Positions 53,967 through 63,551 are shown, counted from the first letter of the stretch. The stretch: DNA of 64,000 bases from Pseudomonas lactis (GCF_001439845.1 NZ_JYLO01000014.1:124001-188000); one strand, 5' to 3'. Program-made: numbers and translations. Notes: a model not told the origin generated them from the sequence alone.

Positions 53967-54514
53967 GCCAGCACCTTCAAGGCAGCGTTATAGAAAGCCA
54001 TCCGCTCAGCCAGGCCGTTGATACCGCCATTGATACGGCGAGTGATCATCTCGAACGATCCGGAGTCGGCCAGCTTGTTAAGGTCGCGGGAGTTCCAGAA
54101 CCACCCGGCAGACTTGGCCGCCCACTCTGCCTGCTCAAGCAGTTCAGGGGTGCGCAGTAGGCGGTCATCACCGAACAGCGCCTTACTGCACGCCAGGTAG
54201 TTGTCGCGCCCAGTGATCTGGATCAGGCCTCGCCCGCGGTACTTCTGCCCGTCCCCGTCAGGCTCTGGAGTATTGCCCAGACGCTTGGCCAGGGCGCCAG
54301 TGTCGTACTTGCTCAGGTACTGGTCACCACCCAGCTCGCGCACGTACCGGAACTGGCCAGACTCGTGGCCGACCTGGGCAATGAAAGCGGCCATTCTGAG
54401 CTTGGTATTGATCTGGTACCGATCCATGGCGAGGGTCAGCGCAGATGCAAAAACGCCGGCTTGGCGGCCGGCGTTGGGGAGGATGCGCAGCAACTGCTGC
54501 TCACTGATGGGCAT
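53963..54514 (-). CDS. GH19-type endolysin
   Basis: 183 residues, chitinase-class-I-like lysozyme fold. Catalytic Glu in VGHESGQFRYVRE, then KYRGRGLIQITGRDNY and WFWNSRDLN, as in phage GH19 muramidases. Cleaves peptidoglycan at the end of infection. No signal peptide, so it needs a holin, which I do not recognise here. CTGGAG lies before the ATG. Confidence 0.9.
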   Translation of the reverse strand: MPISEQQLLRILPNAGRQAGVFASALTLAMDRYQINTKLRMAAFIAQVGHESGQFRYVRELGGDQYLSKYDTGALAKRLGNTPEPDGDGQKYRGRGLIQITGRDNYLACSKALFGDDRLLRTPELLEQAEWAAKSAGWFWNSRDLNKLADSGSFEMITRRINGGINGLAERMAFYNAALKVLA

Positions 54515-54530
54515 ACTTTTCTCCAGGCGT

Positions 54531-54556
54531 AAAAAAGCCCGCTCAATGGCGGGCTA
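54531..54556 (-). terminator. Terminator after polymerase-like gene
   Basis: AGCCCGC pairs with GCGGGCT and a run of six T follows on the minus strand, between the polymerase-like gene and the endolysin gene. It would isolate the former from the lysis genes. Confidence 0.8.
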
Positions 54557-54581
54557 CTATTTCTGATTGTCGAATCAGTCG

Positions 54582-55862
54582 TCAGGTGGCAGGCGTTTGG
54601 CCGGCTGATTGGTTGATCATTGCTCGATCGCGTCTGATCTTTTTCCGATCCGTGAACAGGAAAAATACCAGAGCCATCAGAGCGGTCAACTTTATGAGTG
54701 ACCACCATGAACTTGATATCTGATCGCTGAAAAGCGAAAGCACGATGGACGACATGAAAAACGACGCAAGCATCATGTAGTAAACATTGCCTGCCTTCGC
54801 TTTAAAGTACGTATAAGTCGATATAACTGAGTACATCGAAAGGAAAGCGATTACGCCGAGAACACCAAATTTTGGATATAAGGAAAAGTACATACTGTAC
54901 ACATTACCCTCCAGATCTGGAGCGTACCTGTTGAAGGCCAAATGCTGAGGGTCTGGCATGCATAGACCGACGAATGAAAGCATGTGGCATATAGAGCTGA
55001 ATGGAGACCATAGAGGCTCTAGGCTTATATCCCCATCAAAATAACGAGCAAACAGAACAGGACCCTGAAACGCATAACCTGCGAAGTGCTCTAAAAACGC
55101 ATAAACAAAGTCTCCAGCACTTTCGTCCGAATCAAGAGCCACCTTTGCCGTAGCAATCGCGCCGCCAATCAACACAAGAAGAAAGCATCCACCAACCCAT
55201 ATTACTAACTTGGCAGATAACTTGCCGCGCACGATAACCCATATGAACAACACACCTATCAGCAGCTGCAGAAGTCCGGAACGCCCAGAAGCAAGCAGAA
55301 TAAGCAACGACCATGGGGCTGATATTATTAGGAGCGAAGACGCTGAGCACCACTTTTTCAGATAGCAAACAACAAAAAGAGGGATCAGCATTGTGCCGAC
55401 CTGTAGATAATTTGAAGCCGCCCAACCTAGTACGTCGTCACCCTCAACGCTTCTCTGCCTTGCAATGTAAGCAGCTTGAACAAGGTCCGGTGACAGACTT
55501 GTAAGGTCAAAATATATACTTGGCAGTATTGCCACATGGAGAACGCAAAAGAAAAACACCATTTTTCTTGCGTTAATAGGTCTGTAGAAGTAACCAGATG
55601 CCACACTCGTAGAGTTAGACCTGCGCAAAATTTCAGATGTAGCAATGCTGACGACAGAAAATACAATGCCCCCTGCGATGAACAGAAGTAGAGATTCTGA
55701 TTCTATTGGGTAGAACCCTAGCAACTCAGATGCGCTTACTCCCCAAAGGCCGAAGGCCCAGGTGAATGGGAATACCGCAGACGGGTGCCATTTGTCCTTA
55801 GAAAACAAAGACGCCAAGATCCCGATCAGAAGAAATATCATACCAACAGCAAAGCTATACAT
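54582..55862 (-). CDS. O-antigen polymerase (Wzy)-like membrane protein
   Basis: 426 residues with about ten to twelve membrane helices and a large periplasmic loop between (about 250-330: DSDESAGDFVYAFLEHFAGY, GDISLEPLW, DPQHLAFNRYAP). This layout and motifs such as SGRSGLLQLLIGVLF are those of oligosaccharide repeat-unit polymerases, which vary greatly in sequence. The gene is clearly AT-richer than host and phage neighbours. It lies between tailspike and endolysin with its own terminator, as a moron. It probably alters O-antigen linkage (lysogenic conversion). ATG 55862 preferred over TTG 55892. Confidence 0.65.
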   Translation of the reverse strand: MYSFAVGMIFLLIGILASLFSKDKWHPSAVFPFTWAFGLWGVSASELLGFYPIESESLLLFIAGGIVFSVVSIATSEILRRSNSTSVASGYFYRPINARKMVFFFCVLHVAILPSIYFDLTSLSPDLVQAAYIARQRSVEGDDVLGWAASNYLQVGTMLIPLFVVCYLKKWCSASSLLIISAPWSLLILLASGRSGLLQLLIGVLFIWVIVRGKLSAKLVIWVGGCFLLVLIGGAIATAKVALDSDESAGDFVYAFLEHFAGYAFQGPVLFARYFDGDISLEPLWSPFSSICHMLSFVGLCMPDPQHLAFNRYAPDLEGNVYSMYFSLYPKFGVLGVIAFLSMYSVISTYTYFKAKAGNVYYMMLASFFMSSIVLSLFSDQISSSWWSLIKLTALMALVFFLFTDRKKIRRDRAMINQSAGQTPAT

Positions 55863-55900
55863 CCTAGTCAAGTCCCTTCGATGTGACCCCAAGTGAAATT

Positions 55901-55940
55901 GCTTGCGAAAGCATTATTGCACCCAAGCCCTTTCGCAAGC
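55901..55940. terminator. Inverted repeat between tailspike and polymerase-like gene
   Basis: Perfect 11-base arms GCTTGCGAAAG and CTTTCGCAAGC with an 18-base spacer. It could end tail-gene transcription, but there is only a short, mixed T-stretch after it on the minus strand. Confidence 0.4.
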
Positions 55941-55989
55941 ACGATAAAAATATCGAATTGACGGTGCTAGCTTCGGTATTTCTTCATAC

Positions 55990-57447
55990 CTACCTGACTA
56001 GGTAGGTCAGCGAGGCTGAAAGCCTGTCTCCCACAGCCCACGAGAATGGCGTACCGGCCCTGACGCCTGCCCCATTACGGCCGAAGTTCAACAGGCTTCC
56101 GCCGCCAGGGATCTGCCCAAACACCACAAAGTCGGTTGAGGCGCTGGCGTCAAAAGCGTTACCAGCCATCCCGTCTGCATTGATGTTCGGAGTCGCCACA
56201 AATGGCAGGGCGAACGTCCAGGGTGCTGCGCCATCACCAGCTGTAGTTGTTGAGCCGAACTCAAGTCTAAGCTGTACCGTTACGATCCTCCCAGATCGTA
56301 CGTAATTCAAGGTCAGCGAGCCGTTTCCAATCGAAGGCGCCGTACCTGACGCTTGTGTCCAGCCAGTGTTAGTAATGGTGCCGCGAGCGTCGAACGAGTT
56401 CGAGTTGCTTGCGGAATCCTCGGTTATCTCGCCTTCACATCCTGCAAAGCGGTGTCCTACGCCAGAAACGATATTCACTGCGCCTGCAAAAGAGATGCCA
56501 GTAAATGTGGAGCCGCCGCCGCTGACAATGAGGGGCGAGGTATTCCCGAAGCGGCCATTTGCGAAGTGCATCAAGCCAGCACCGGCACCGTGCTTGAGCG
56601 TGGTCATGTAAAACTCGCTCATGCTGCAGCCGTTACCTGACCCAGTAACGTCAATAAATCCACCAGAACACCAAATACCCCTCAAGAAAATAGGCCTGAC
56701 GGTTGATATGCCACCGAAATCAATAGCAGCAACCGTTGCTGGCTCAAAAGTGCTCCCCTCAAACGAGGTGATATTCCAGCCTCCTGCATTACCGGGGAAG
56801 CAGAGGGCAAAGCCCTTCATCAGGTTTGAGCGGCAGCGCTCCACACTACCAGAGAAACCTTCGCAAATAATTCCTCTGCCAGTGAAGGTTGCGCCGACCC
56901 CTTCAAAGTTAAGATCTGAAATACGCGATAGGTTTCCGACGTAAATAGCGTCACAGTTGGCGATTTTGGTGAAAGTGGTACCGCGCTGACCGCCTGCCCC
57001 ATGCCAGAATTGGCACTCCGGTACGGTGAGTCTGACCGCCTGCAGGTATCCCCCGTCGTCCAGGAAAAGGTCCGCACCGGCCCCCTCGGCCGCCATCCGA
57101 GCGTTTATCGCGGCCGCGTCATCAGAGCCGCCCCCAATCGGGGGGATAAATATAGCGCGCCGTAATAGTGTTTTTATCGCGTCCCCGACAGTGCCAGATG
57201 CATACGTTTGAGCTTCGCTGAAGCCGACCATGCCCGAACCTGCAGCTGCGAAAAGCTCAGCACGCAGTGTTTCGTCAAGAGCCTCTTCTTTGATATCCCG
57301 GATTACCTGTTTGAGATTCGGAATTGGGCCTGAGTCGGTCGGAATTTCAGCAGCGTCTAAAGCGTCGTTATTGAATTTATAAGTGATGTTGCTGCCGATC
57401 TCCGCGCGAACTGTGGCGATCTCAAGCCGCTGAGTCTGGTCAGTCAT
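55990..57447 (-). CDS. Phage tailspike / beta-helix-like tail protein
   Basis: 485 residues. N-terminus TDQTQRLEIATVRAEIGSNI and IPNLKQVIRDI is a particle-binding start; residues 110-350 show Gly/Ser/Thr-rich rungs (SDDAAAINARMAAEGAGADL, GVGHRFAGCEGEI) as in right-handed beta-helix depolymerase spikes; the last 100 residues form a beta-rich C-terminal domain. Likely recognises or trims surface polysaccharide. It is followed by a polymerase-like gene that may remodel the same polysaccharide. Confidence 0.75.
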   Translation of the reverse strand: MTDQTQRLEIATVRAEIGSNITYKFNNDALDAAEIPTDSGPIPNLKQVIRDIKEEALDETLRAELFAAAGSGMVGFSEAQTYASGTVGDAIKTLLRRAIFIPPIGGGSDDAAAINARMAAEGAGADLFLDDGGYLQAVRLTVPECQFWHGAGGQRGTTFTKIANCDAIYVGNLSRISDLNFEGVGATFTGRGIICEGFSGSVERCRSNLMKGFALCFPGNAGGWNITSFEGSTFEPATVAAIDFGGISTVRPIFLRGIWCSGGFIDVTGSGNGCSMSEFYMTTLKHGAGAGLMHFANGRFGNTSPLIVSGGGSTFTGISFAGAVNIVSGVGHRFAGCEGEITEDSASNSNSFDARGTITNTGWTQASGTAPSIGNGSLTLNYVRSGRIVTVQLRLEFGSTTTAGDGAAPWTFALPFVATPNINADGMAGNAFDASASTDFVVFGQIPGGGSLLNFGRNGAGVRAGTPFSWAVGDRLSASLTYLVR

Positions 57448-57523
57448 GTCGTTTCCTTGGGGCGTGTTTAATGAGCGCAGCCGAGTTCGGCCAACGAAAG
57501 TTGGGGCGGTTTAGGGTTTTCGC

Positions 57524-59134
57524 TTAAAGCCAGTTGCCGGAGAAGAAGTCGCCGCTGTTGCTGATGAGCATGTCCGCGACTGCGTCGAACATGGTGTCTA
57601 CCTGGTCGTCGTGGTCGTGGCTGTCGTCGGCCGTGAAGGCTGATGCTTCCGTAAGGAAAGGGGCGACCCATTCGGTGCTGGCGATTGTTTCGCCTCGATG
57701 GTCCTTGACGTGCTCGATCTTTCGTCCTTGGTCATCGAAAATTGCCGGGACGAAAACCCGACCGGACTTGATCCAAGGCACCGCATCCATGCAGCGGGTA
57801 ACTTTGTTGGCTGCTGGGCCGCGCGGCTGAGCTTCGATTGGAATAGAGCCCTTCTTGCTGATGGTTTGAATCAGGCCAGTGCCTGACGATTTGTCCTCGA
57901 CGCGCATGTATCTGAGTGCTGCAGGTCGGAACTGGTCCCAGTCTTTCCATTTCTGCCAGACGCGCAGCGCTTCCGTCTCAAGATCCCCTGCATCCCATTT
58001 GCCGCGGTGCACCTCAATGATGTAGAGGTTCCCATCGACTCCAAGTCCGCAATGATTGAAGACAGAGAAGTCGTGCTGCTCACCTGTTTTCTGCGCGGTG
58101 TCGACGTAAACGCCGCGCCACACCAGAAACGGCAGCTGTTCGTATGTCTTGAACCAGTCGGCATCTATCATGCCGCCAGTAAGAGCCACGGGCTCCTGCT
58201 GGTACTGGCTGACCATGGTGTACGGGTCCCTGTCCCACAGGGCCATCAGGTCGTCGACGGTTTCCTTGGCTGGCCAGTAAGACCAGTACTCGACGCCGCC
58301 GCGGACGATTGACGGACTTCCGAAAACATCGCGCTCGGCGTGTTCGCGGATCTCATCAGGCAAGCTTGCGATGTAATCGCGAGTGACCAAGGCAGGAACC
58401 TTGATGTGTGCGAAATCAAGACCCATGCCGCCCTTGAGCAGGAAGCCCGACACGTCGTCCGTGTGCAGGCGTTGCTGGGTACAGATGACAGGGGTATCTG
58501 GCGAAGCCCTACGACTGCGCAGAGTGTTGGTGACAATCCGCTGGGCCTTGGCGCGCATGGTCGCGCTAAAAGCACTGTCGGCCTTTTCCGGGTCATCCAG
58601 GTTAATGAATCCGGTGAAACCTTCGGAGATGTAGCCGCCGCGCACGCCGGTGATCTGTCCGCCAGTGGAGCGGCTGAAGATCTGATGCTTGTTGCGCCCA
58701 CGATCGTCGGTGATGACCCAGTTGGCCACATCGGCCTTCCCTAGGTCGCACGGCCACAAATCCTGATATTCATCGCTGGTGATGATGGATTTGATGCGGT
58801 TTGAGTTCTCTTCAACCAGTGCCTTTGAGTAGGAAACGTTGAGCGTGCGCGTGCGGTCGAACTTGGTCATGGCGTATGAAGGCACATGGATTGACCAGAA
58901 CTCGGTCTTCGTGCCCCCAGGCGGCATGTTGAATACAACGTTTTTCAGCTCACCAGACAGCACCCTCAAGGCTGTGTGATCCATGTAGCGATGGTGCCAG
59001 TTGCAGAGCATCTTCATGCCCTGGTTCAGCTGGAAAAAGACGCGCATGAACGACAGCGGTGAATGCTCGCTTATGAGTTTTGCTGCTTGTCGTTCTGCGC
59101 TGCTCATTACATCCCAGTCGAGCAGCTTGCTCAT
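57524..59134 (-). CDS. Terminase large subunit (TerL)
   Basis: 536 residues. ATPase part: Walker A-like MPPGGTKTE (70-78), Walker B GFINLDDP, coupling motif CTQQRLHTDD. RNase H-like nuclease: VYVDTAQKTGEQHDFS and HDHDDQVDTMFDA. It packages phage DNA and cuts it. Its ATG overlaps the TerS stop (ATGA). Unusually, it lies after the tail-fibre gene and before the tailspike. Confidence 0.9.
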   Translation of the reverse strand: MSKLLDWDVMSSAERQAAKLISEHSPLSFMRVFFQLNQGMKMLCNWHHRYMDHTALRVLSGELKNVVFNMPPGGTKTEFWSIHVPSYAMTKFDRTRTLNVSYSKALVEENSNRIKSIITSDEYQDLWPCDLGKADVANWVITDDRGRNKHQIFSRSTGGQITGVRGGYISEGFTGFINLDDPEKADSAFSATMRAKAQRIVTNTLRSRRASPDTPVICTQQRLHTDDVSGFLLKGGMGLDFAHIKVPALVTRDYIASLPDEIREHAERDVFGSPSIVRGGVEYWSYWPAKETVDDLMALWDRDPYTMVSQYQQEPVALTGGMIDADWFKTYEQLPFLVWRGVYVDTAQKTGEQHDFSVFNHCGLGVDGNLYIIEVHRGKWDAGDLETEALRVWQKWKDWDQFRPAALRYMRVEDKSSGTGLIQTISKKGSIPIEAQPRGPAANKVTRCMDAVPWIKSGRVFVPAIFDDQGRKIEHVKDHRGETIASTEWVAPFLTEASAFTADDSHDHDDQVDTMFDAVADMLISNSGDFFSGNWL

Positions 59135-59580
59135 AGGCAGTCCAGCACAGAACTCAGGGCCTTCTGGTCAACCGTGACCGTGGAGCTGGTTTCAATCGGT
59201 GCGCCGTTCTTGCCGGTGAGCTCCACGATCTTCTTGTCCAGGCCCAATAGCTTGGCCTTGCCCATCGTGGCCGATACAGCGGCGGATGTCTGAGGCGTTT
59301 CCGCGCCCAGCGCCGCTGTCCTGGCCTCTTCCAGCTCGGCAAGGAGCGTGTCCACGGTGATTTCGTGACGCTCCATGACTTTCTTCCTTAATTCTTCGAG
59401 CCTGGCCTGGACCTGGGGCTTCTGTAGGGTGTTATAGCCTTCACGGCCGATAGTGGCCGTGGCCATGTTTTCAGTGTTGTAGGCGATTCGATAGGACTCC
59501 GCTGCGTTAGCTGTCTCGACGTAGGCAAGGCAGAACTTTTCCATCTTGTCGCTGAAGTGACGCTTTCGCTTGCGTTCCAT
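59131..59580 (-). CDS. Terminase small subunit (TerS)
   Basis: 149 residues. N-terminal helix-turn-helix-like part KMEKFCLAYVETANAAESYR and GYNTLQKPQVQARLEELRKK is the Terminase_2 pattern; a helical oligomerisation part follows, then a tail for TerL contact. Recognises the packaging site. Coupled to terL by a four-base overlap. Confidence 0.85.
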   Translation of the reverse strand: MERKRKRHFSDKMEKFCLAYVETANAAESYRIAYNTENMATATIGREGYNTLQKPQVQARLEELRKKVMERHEITVDTLLAELEEARTAALGAETPQTSAAVSATMGKAKLLGLDKKIVELTGKNGAPIETSSTVTVDQKALSSVLDCL

Positions 59581-59587
59581 AGTTCAC

Positions 59588-59797
59588 CTACATATCAAGG
59601 ACTTTCCACTTGTAGCCCGACCAAATGGCTTTCTTTCCAGGCCCAATAGCCGGCGGAGCCAGCTCAACGCAGCCGCCAGGAATCAGCCAGACCCCAGGAT
59701 TTTTGGGGTCGGGGTCTGCCACAGTTGTGCCGACAAGAAAACCATCTTGATCAGTCTGGTAAACCAGTCGCTGACCCGCCTGAAGTTTTGTATTCAT
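59588..59797 (-). CDS. Small phage protein next to the tail fibre
   Basis: 69 residues, mostly beta (LQAGQRLVYQTDQDGFLVGT, GVWLIPGGCVE), with an odd Pro-rich stretch. Its start overlaps the tail-fibre stop by one base, suggesting a fibre accessory or assembly factor. Family not firmly recognised. Confidence 0.6.
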   Translation of the reverse strand: MNTKLQAGQRLVYQTDQDGFLVGTTVADPDPKNPGVWLIPGGCVELAPPAIGPGKKAIWSGYKWKVLDM

Positions 59798-60588
59798 CAG
59801 TATTTAATCCAGTAACTGACAGTTCGATTGACTGGCCTTGTTTCGCTGCCGCCGGTGTTTTCTGTGTAGCCGAGAAGTTCATTTGCCTGGTTGAATCTTG
59901 CGTCAGGCGTCCCCCCCTGAAGAGGCTGGGCGCCTATCAAGTCACTCCGGAGTTCATGCCGGTGAGACTTCAACTCGTCCGCCTGAAAAGACCCAAATGT
60001 GCGACCAGAGTCAATCGAGCTTCCATCAGAGAATCCCCTGAGAAATACCCCCCTGAAATCAGGTAGGCGGAATTGCAAAGATGTCTCGCCTCCGGAATTC
60101 CAGATCGTCCCTATGGAATCAAAAAGAAGTGCATACGATGCTCTGGTAAGTAATGCGCCATTGCACTTTAACCACCCAGCAGTAGGGATGTTGTTGTGCG
60201 CTACCATCTTCAGATCGCCAGGGACGTGACCTGAAAAAAATGAAGGTCCGCAGTAACGCCAGAACCCGGCTGTTGAGGAAGGGTTGTTACCGGTATTGTC
60301 GGCGACGATGCTTTCGTAGTAGTTACCATCTGGACCATAAGTTGGCGCGCCCATTCCGTATATGGCCTGAGGGTGCCAGGACATGACGCCGTTTCGCTCA
60401 ACACCCTGCAAGCCGGTATCCACTCGGTTATGCCACCAGTTTTCATGACCAGCAGGCGGCGCATCCTTGTCCTGTCCACCCTCCCATCCTGAGTTGATTC
60501 TCACATCGCCAGGGGCCTTGAAGGTGTTCAGGTTATCTTGGGACTCAACGCCTTGAGCCCAGCGATTATTGAAGGGCTGTCTTGCCAT
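59797..60588 (-). CDS. Phage tail fibre with collar-type domain
   Basis: 263 residues. Residues about 130-190 (GDLKMVAHNNIPTAGWLKCN, RASYALLFDSIGT, FRLPDFRGVFLRG) are the Phage_Collar pattern of tail-tip fibres; the C-terminus has ELKSHRHE and ETRPVNRTVSYWIKY. Host receptor contact is the expected role. One-base overlap with the DUF2612 gene. Confidence 0.87.
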   Translation of the reverse strand: MARQPFNNRWAQGVESQDNLNTFKAPGDVRINSGWEGGQDKDAPPAGHENWWHNRVDTGLQGVERNGVMSWHPQAIYGMGAPTYGPDGNYYESIVADNTGNNPSSTAGFWRYCGPSFFSGHVPGDLKMVAHNNIPTAGWLKCNGALLTRASYALLFDSIGTIWNSGGETSLQFRLPDFRGVFLRGFSDGSSIDSGRTFGSFQADELKSHRHELRSDLIGAQPLQGGTPDARFNQANELLGYTENTGGSETRPVNRTVSYWIKY

Positions 60589-61247
60589 CAGGCTAAATCT
60601 CCAGGGAGGGTGAAGTTTCCGTACTCATAAATATGCGATGAGGACGATTCTATTTCGTTAATTTCGGGAGGAAGTACAAATACCTGGCCAAGCCTGTGCC
60701 CCTGCGGCCTTGGTATCAGGTCGAAATTATAAATTAGATAAAGCGTCGTGTTGTCCAACTGAGAAGCAACCCCCAAATCAAAAGACTTATCGCCATTATC
60801 GACAAGCGCAGTAACTTTCACGCCTATGATTATTTCGACGAGCTGAATGATGCTGTCGGCAGTCCCATCGCTTATGTTTCTTGCGATCTTCGCCTTGATC
60901 AGCTTACGGTACAGATCATTATTAAGTGGCGCGTCAATGGCCTCGCCATCACCGATATATGGGGCGATGTTGTAATTGGTGTAGCTATCGTTCCCGGCAT
61001 ATCCAAAGACATCGAACTCAGCGTCACGCAGTATTGGTCGATCAACCCCAACGATTCGACCAATGATGTCAAGCATCTCTCCAGATACTGTGTCTACGTC
61101 GTAGCTCCCATGAATTTGATCAAGTGGGCGCTCGACGTGATCGTTCGAAATTTCTGGTGCAATGGTCACCCATCTAACCATTCTGTTCTTGCCGCGATAC
61201 TCATTAATGATTCGAGTTTTCGCGCGCTCGACGTGGTCCATATTCAT
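60588..61247 (-). CDS. DUF2612-type baseplate/tail protein
   Basis: 219 residues, positioned after gpJ as P2 gpI would be. GEMLDIIGRIVGVDRP, YRKLIKAKIARNISDGT and IIQLVEIIIG are the DUF2612 features. Probably joins baseplate and fibre. Overlaps the gpJ-like gene by four bases. Confidence 0.78.
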   Translation of the reverse strand: MNMDHVERAKTRIINEYRGKNRMVRWVTIAPEISNDHVERPLDQIHGSYDVDTVSGEMLDIIGRIVGVDRPILRDAEFDVFGYAGNDSYTNYNIAPYIGDGEAIDAPLNNDLYRKLIKAKIARNISDGTADSIIQLVEIIIGVKVTALVDNGDKSFDLGVASQLDNTTLYLIYNFDLIPRPQGHRLGQVFVLPPEINEIESSSSHIYEYGNFTLPGDLA

Positions 61248-62503
61248 GGAATCACCGTGACTTGAATGTTGTCAGGGTCAAAAGTTGCTATCTGGGCAAT
61301 CGTCGGCTGTATCGGTGTTAAGCCTTGAGCTACCGCGCTAATCCCAATCGTCAAGGAAGTGATGTAACTGTCACCATACTGACCAAGCACCTTGTTGACT
61401 GGTGTGTATATCCGCCCTGGCGGAACCTTCTCGCCGATGTCATACCCGCCCCTGTTAAAGCCAGTGGTGGTCTCGCCACTGAATAGGCTTCGGGTCGAAT
61501 CGGCGATAACCGCTTTTTTTATGAGATCTTCAATGTTTGAAGGCAGATCGCCCTCGCGCTGGATCGTGATGGCAACGAATATCGGAAGCCCGGTAGCGCG
61601 TTGGAAAGTCATGACGGCCTTATTGCCCGTGACGGGTGATGTCACGTCGACCTTGACTCCATTAGCACCAGGCGGGTCAACCCAGGTGTCAGTCTTCGAA
61701 CTGTACCGCGGGAGCATCGGCGTGCCGGGATTGTGCTTTTGATACATGGCCAGGCCAATATCAGCATCAGATCCACCATTCACAATCACTGCAATGCCCG
61801 TGTAAGGGACGCCGTCGACGTCGAAGGGCGAGTCACTGCTGTTCTCCAGGACCTTGACGTCGGTAACGCCTGGAACGCTGGCGATGTTGGCCTCCATGTT
61901 GTCGCGCATGTTGCTACCGGCGCGGGACACACCGTTATTCCTGCGGATACGAAAGTCTTCGTCGCTTTCCGCCGCAACACCGGCAGCGGCCTCCCCGTTA
62001 GTGACTGACGCCCAGCCGCCAATCGGGGTTCCGATTACCGTAAGCTCGCCAGGAGATGCGAGGACACGGCCAGAGGTTGTGCACGTTGCGAAGCCGGTGG
62101 CGGTCTGCCCGACACCTATGACTATCACGGCCGTTGTTAGCCAAACGGTGTTATCAATCCTGCTTCTGACCTGCGACTGAGCAGGAATAGGGGTTCCTGT
62201 CTGACCGGTTACGGTAATGGGTGCGACTGAATAGGTCGCCTCTCGGATCGGTATACCTGAGATTTTTCCGATGTCGCGCAGAGCTTCGCCGGTGGCGCTG
62301 TCCGGGTCCTTGCTGCGATAGGCCGCGACTACCGCCTCGTCAAGGTTGGCGAACATCTCGGCTTCGATGCCGATCCGCTGCCCGTCAGGGCTGTCTGGGT
62401 CAATGTTCCATTCAGGGTCAATCGCCAGCGTCTTTTCTTTAATGTCGCCGAGGTACTCGTTCAGAGAGCGCCCCGTGATTCCTTGGTCCGTGATCTGAGC
62501 CAT
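61244..62503 (-). CDS. Baseplate protein J-like
   Basis: 419 residues. GQRIGIEAEMFANLDEAVVA, PIPAQSQVRS, AAESDEDFRIRRNNGVSRAG and SVPGVTDVKVLENSS are hallmarks of the gpJ family that forms baseplate wedges of contractile tails. Overlaps its upstream neighbour by one base. Confidence 0.92.
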   Translation of the reverse strand: MAQITDQGITGRSLNEYLGDIKEKTLAIDPEWNIDPDSPDGQRIGIEAEMFANLDEAVVAAYRSKDPDSATGEALRDIGKISGIPIREATYSVAPITVTGQTGTPIPAQSQVRSRIDNTVWLTTAVIVIGVGQTATGFATCTTSGRVLASPGELTVIGTPIGGWASVTNGEAAAGVAAESDEDFRIRRNNGVSRAGSNMRDNMEANIASVPGVTDVKVLENSSDSPFDVDGVPYTGIAVIVNGGSDADIGLAMYQKHNPGTPMLPRYSSKTDTWVDPPGANGVKVDVTSPVTGNKAVMTFQRATGLPIFVAITIQREGDLPSNIEDLIKKAVIADSTRSLFSGETTTGFNRGGYDIGEKVPPGRIYTPVNKVLGQYGDSYITSLTIGISAVAQGLTPIQPTIAQIATFDPDNIQVTVIP

Positions 62504-62868
62504 TAGACGACCGCCTGAACAAAATTGATTTCTGCGTTATCGCCTGAGGTGCTGACGATTGACGCGGTGACGGTGAGTTGCCGGGTATCGATGTCTGTGG
62601 TCAGGCTGAACGACGTCATTCCCGCGCACCCCGGGGTCAGCAGGATGCGGCGACGGATCACCGACTCACGAGACGCCAGGACAGACCCTTTTCCCAATAC
62701 GCTGCCGAACCAGTCCGTTCCGTCGGTTGTATCCAGAAACCATTCACCAAGGAAGAACTTGAGCCGGGTAACCACGTTCTGCGCGACTTCCTCGGCGGTA
62801 TAGCCTGTCAGGAACTCCTGAGGCCCCAGGGCCAAGTCGCCGTCGGCGTCCAGTCTTCGTACAGTCAT
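62503..62868 (-). CDS. Baseplate wedge protein (gp25/DUF2634-like)
   Basis: 121 residues. EEVAQNVVTRLKFFLGEWFL and ESVIRRRILLTPGC are like gp25-type wedge proteins, which sit just before gpJ in contractile-tail operons. Four-base overlap with the Gp138-like gene. Confidence 0.78.
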   Translation of the reverse strand: MTVRRLDADGDLALGPQEFLTGYTAEEVAQNVVTRLKFFLGEWFLDTTDGTDWFGSVLGKGSVLASRESVIRRRILLTPGCAGMTSFSLTTDIDTRQLTVTASIVSTSGDNAEINFVQAVV

Positions 62869-63551
62869 GGGGTTGGCACTCCGCTTACTCCATTGCCAGG
62901 TTGAACCTGAGACGTTTTATGCAGCTTCAAGCTGATTAATCCCGCCTGCACGTCATTCGCCGTATGGACCAGGCCCGCAGGAGTGATCGTCACGCCGTTG
63001 ATGTTTACGACCCCGTCAGCGCCAATGGTGATGCTTCCAGCCCCATTGCTGAGCCCGATGGAGGCATCATCTTTCAGCCATACATACCGAGAGCCGTCAT
63101 TGCTTCGTAAGCGGATTCCGTCATTTGCGAAACTCGTGATCGCACCAGGGATAGATCGGATGCCAGGGATAAAGTAGGCATCGTTGATCGAGAACCGGCG
63201 AGGCTCCGACTTAACGGCCACGCCGCCTTGATCCACCCATGAGTCAATGCACTCCTGGGAGAAGAACAGGACGCCTTCGGTGTTGCTGGCAACCCTGCAT
63301 TCAAGCGTGCCGCCTGCGGCTCCCCAGAACTGAACTGGAACATGGATGATTGGGCGGCGTGGCTGCTGCGAGCCAAGGCGGTCTTCCAGCATCAGGCCGA
63401 TCTGAACCTCTGCCATCTGCGTGGCCGGGTCGAAGCTAAGGACGTGGCCTGGCACGCTGGTGCGCATGTTGTCTTTCAGGTACTCACCGAATATGCCTCG
63501 CAGCATCTTGGAGTATTCAGCCTGCGTTCTTGAGGAGAGCGGATCACTCAT
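62865..63551 (-). CDS. Gp138-like baseplate spike protein
   Basis: 228 residues. OB-fold-like N-terminal part (RTSVPGHVLSFDPATQMAEV, PIIHVPVQFWGAAGGTLECR, GVLFFSQECIDSWV) typical of Gp138/gpV-type spikes; C-terminal repeats such as SITIGADGVVNINGVTITPA suggest a beta-helical tip. AAGGG 9 bases before ATG 63551; the frame is open to 63623 but overlaps the upstream gene. Confidence 0.83.
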   Translation of the reverse strand: MSDPLSSRTQAEYSKMLRGIFGEYLKDNMRTSVPGHVLSFDPATQMAEVQIGLMLEDRLGSQQPRRPIIHVPVQFWGAAGGTLECRVASNTEGVLFFSQECIDSWVDQGGVAVKSEPRRFSINDAYFIPGIRSIPGAITSFANDGIRLRSNDGSRYVWLKDDASIGLSNGAGSITIGADGVVNINGVTITPAGLVHTANDVQAGLISLKLHKTSQVQPGNGVSGVPTP

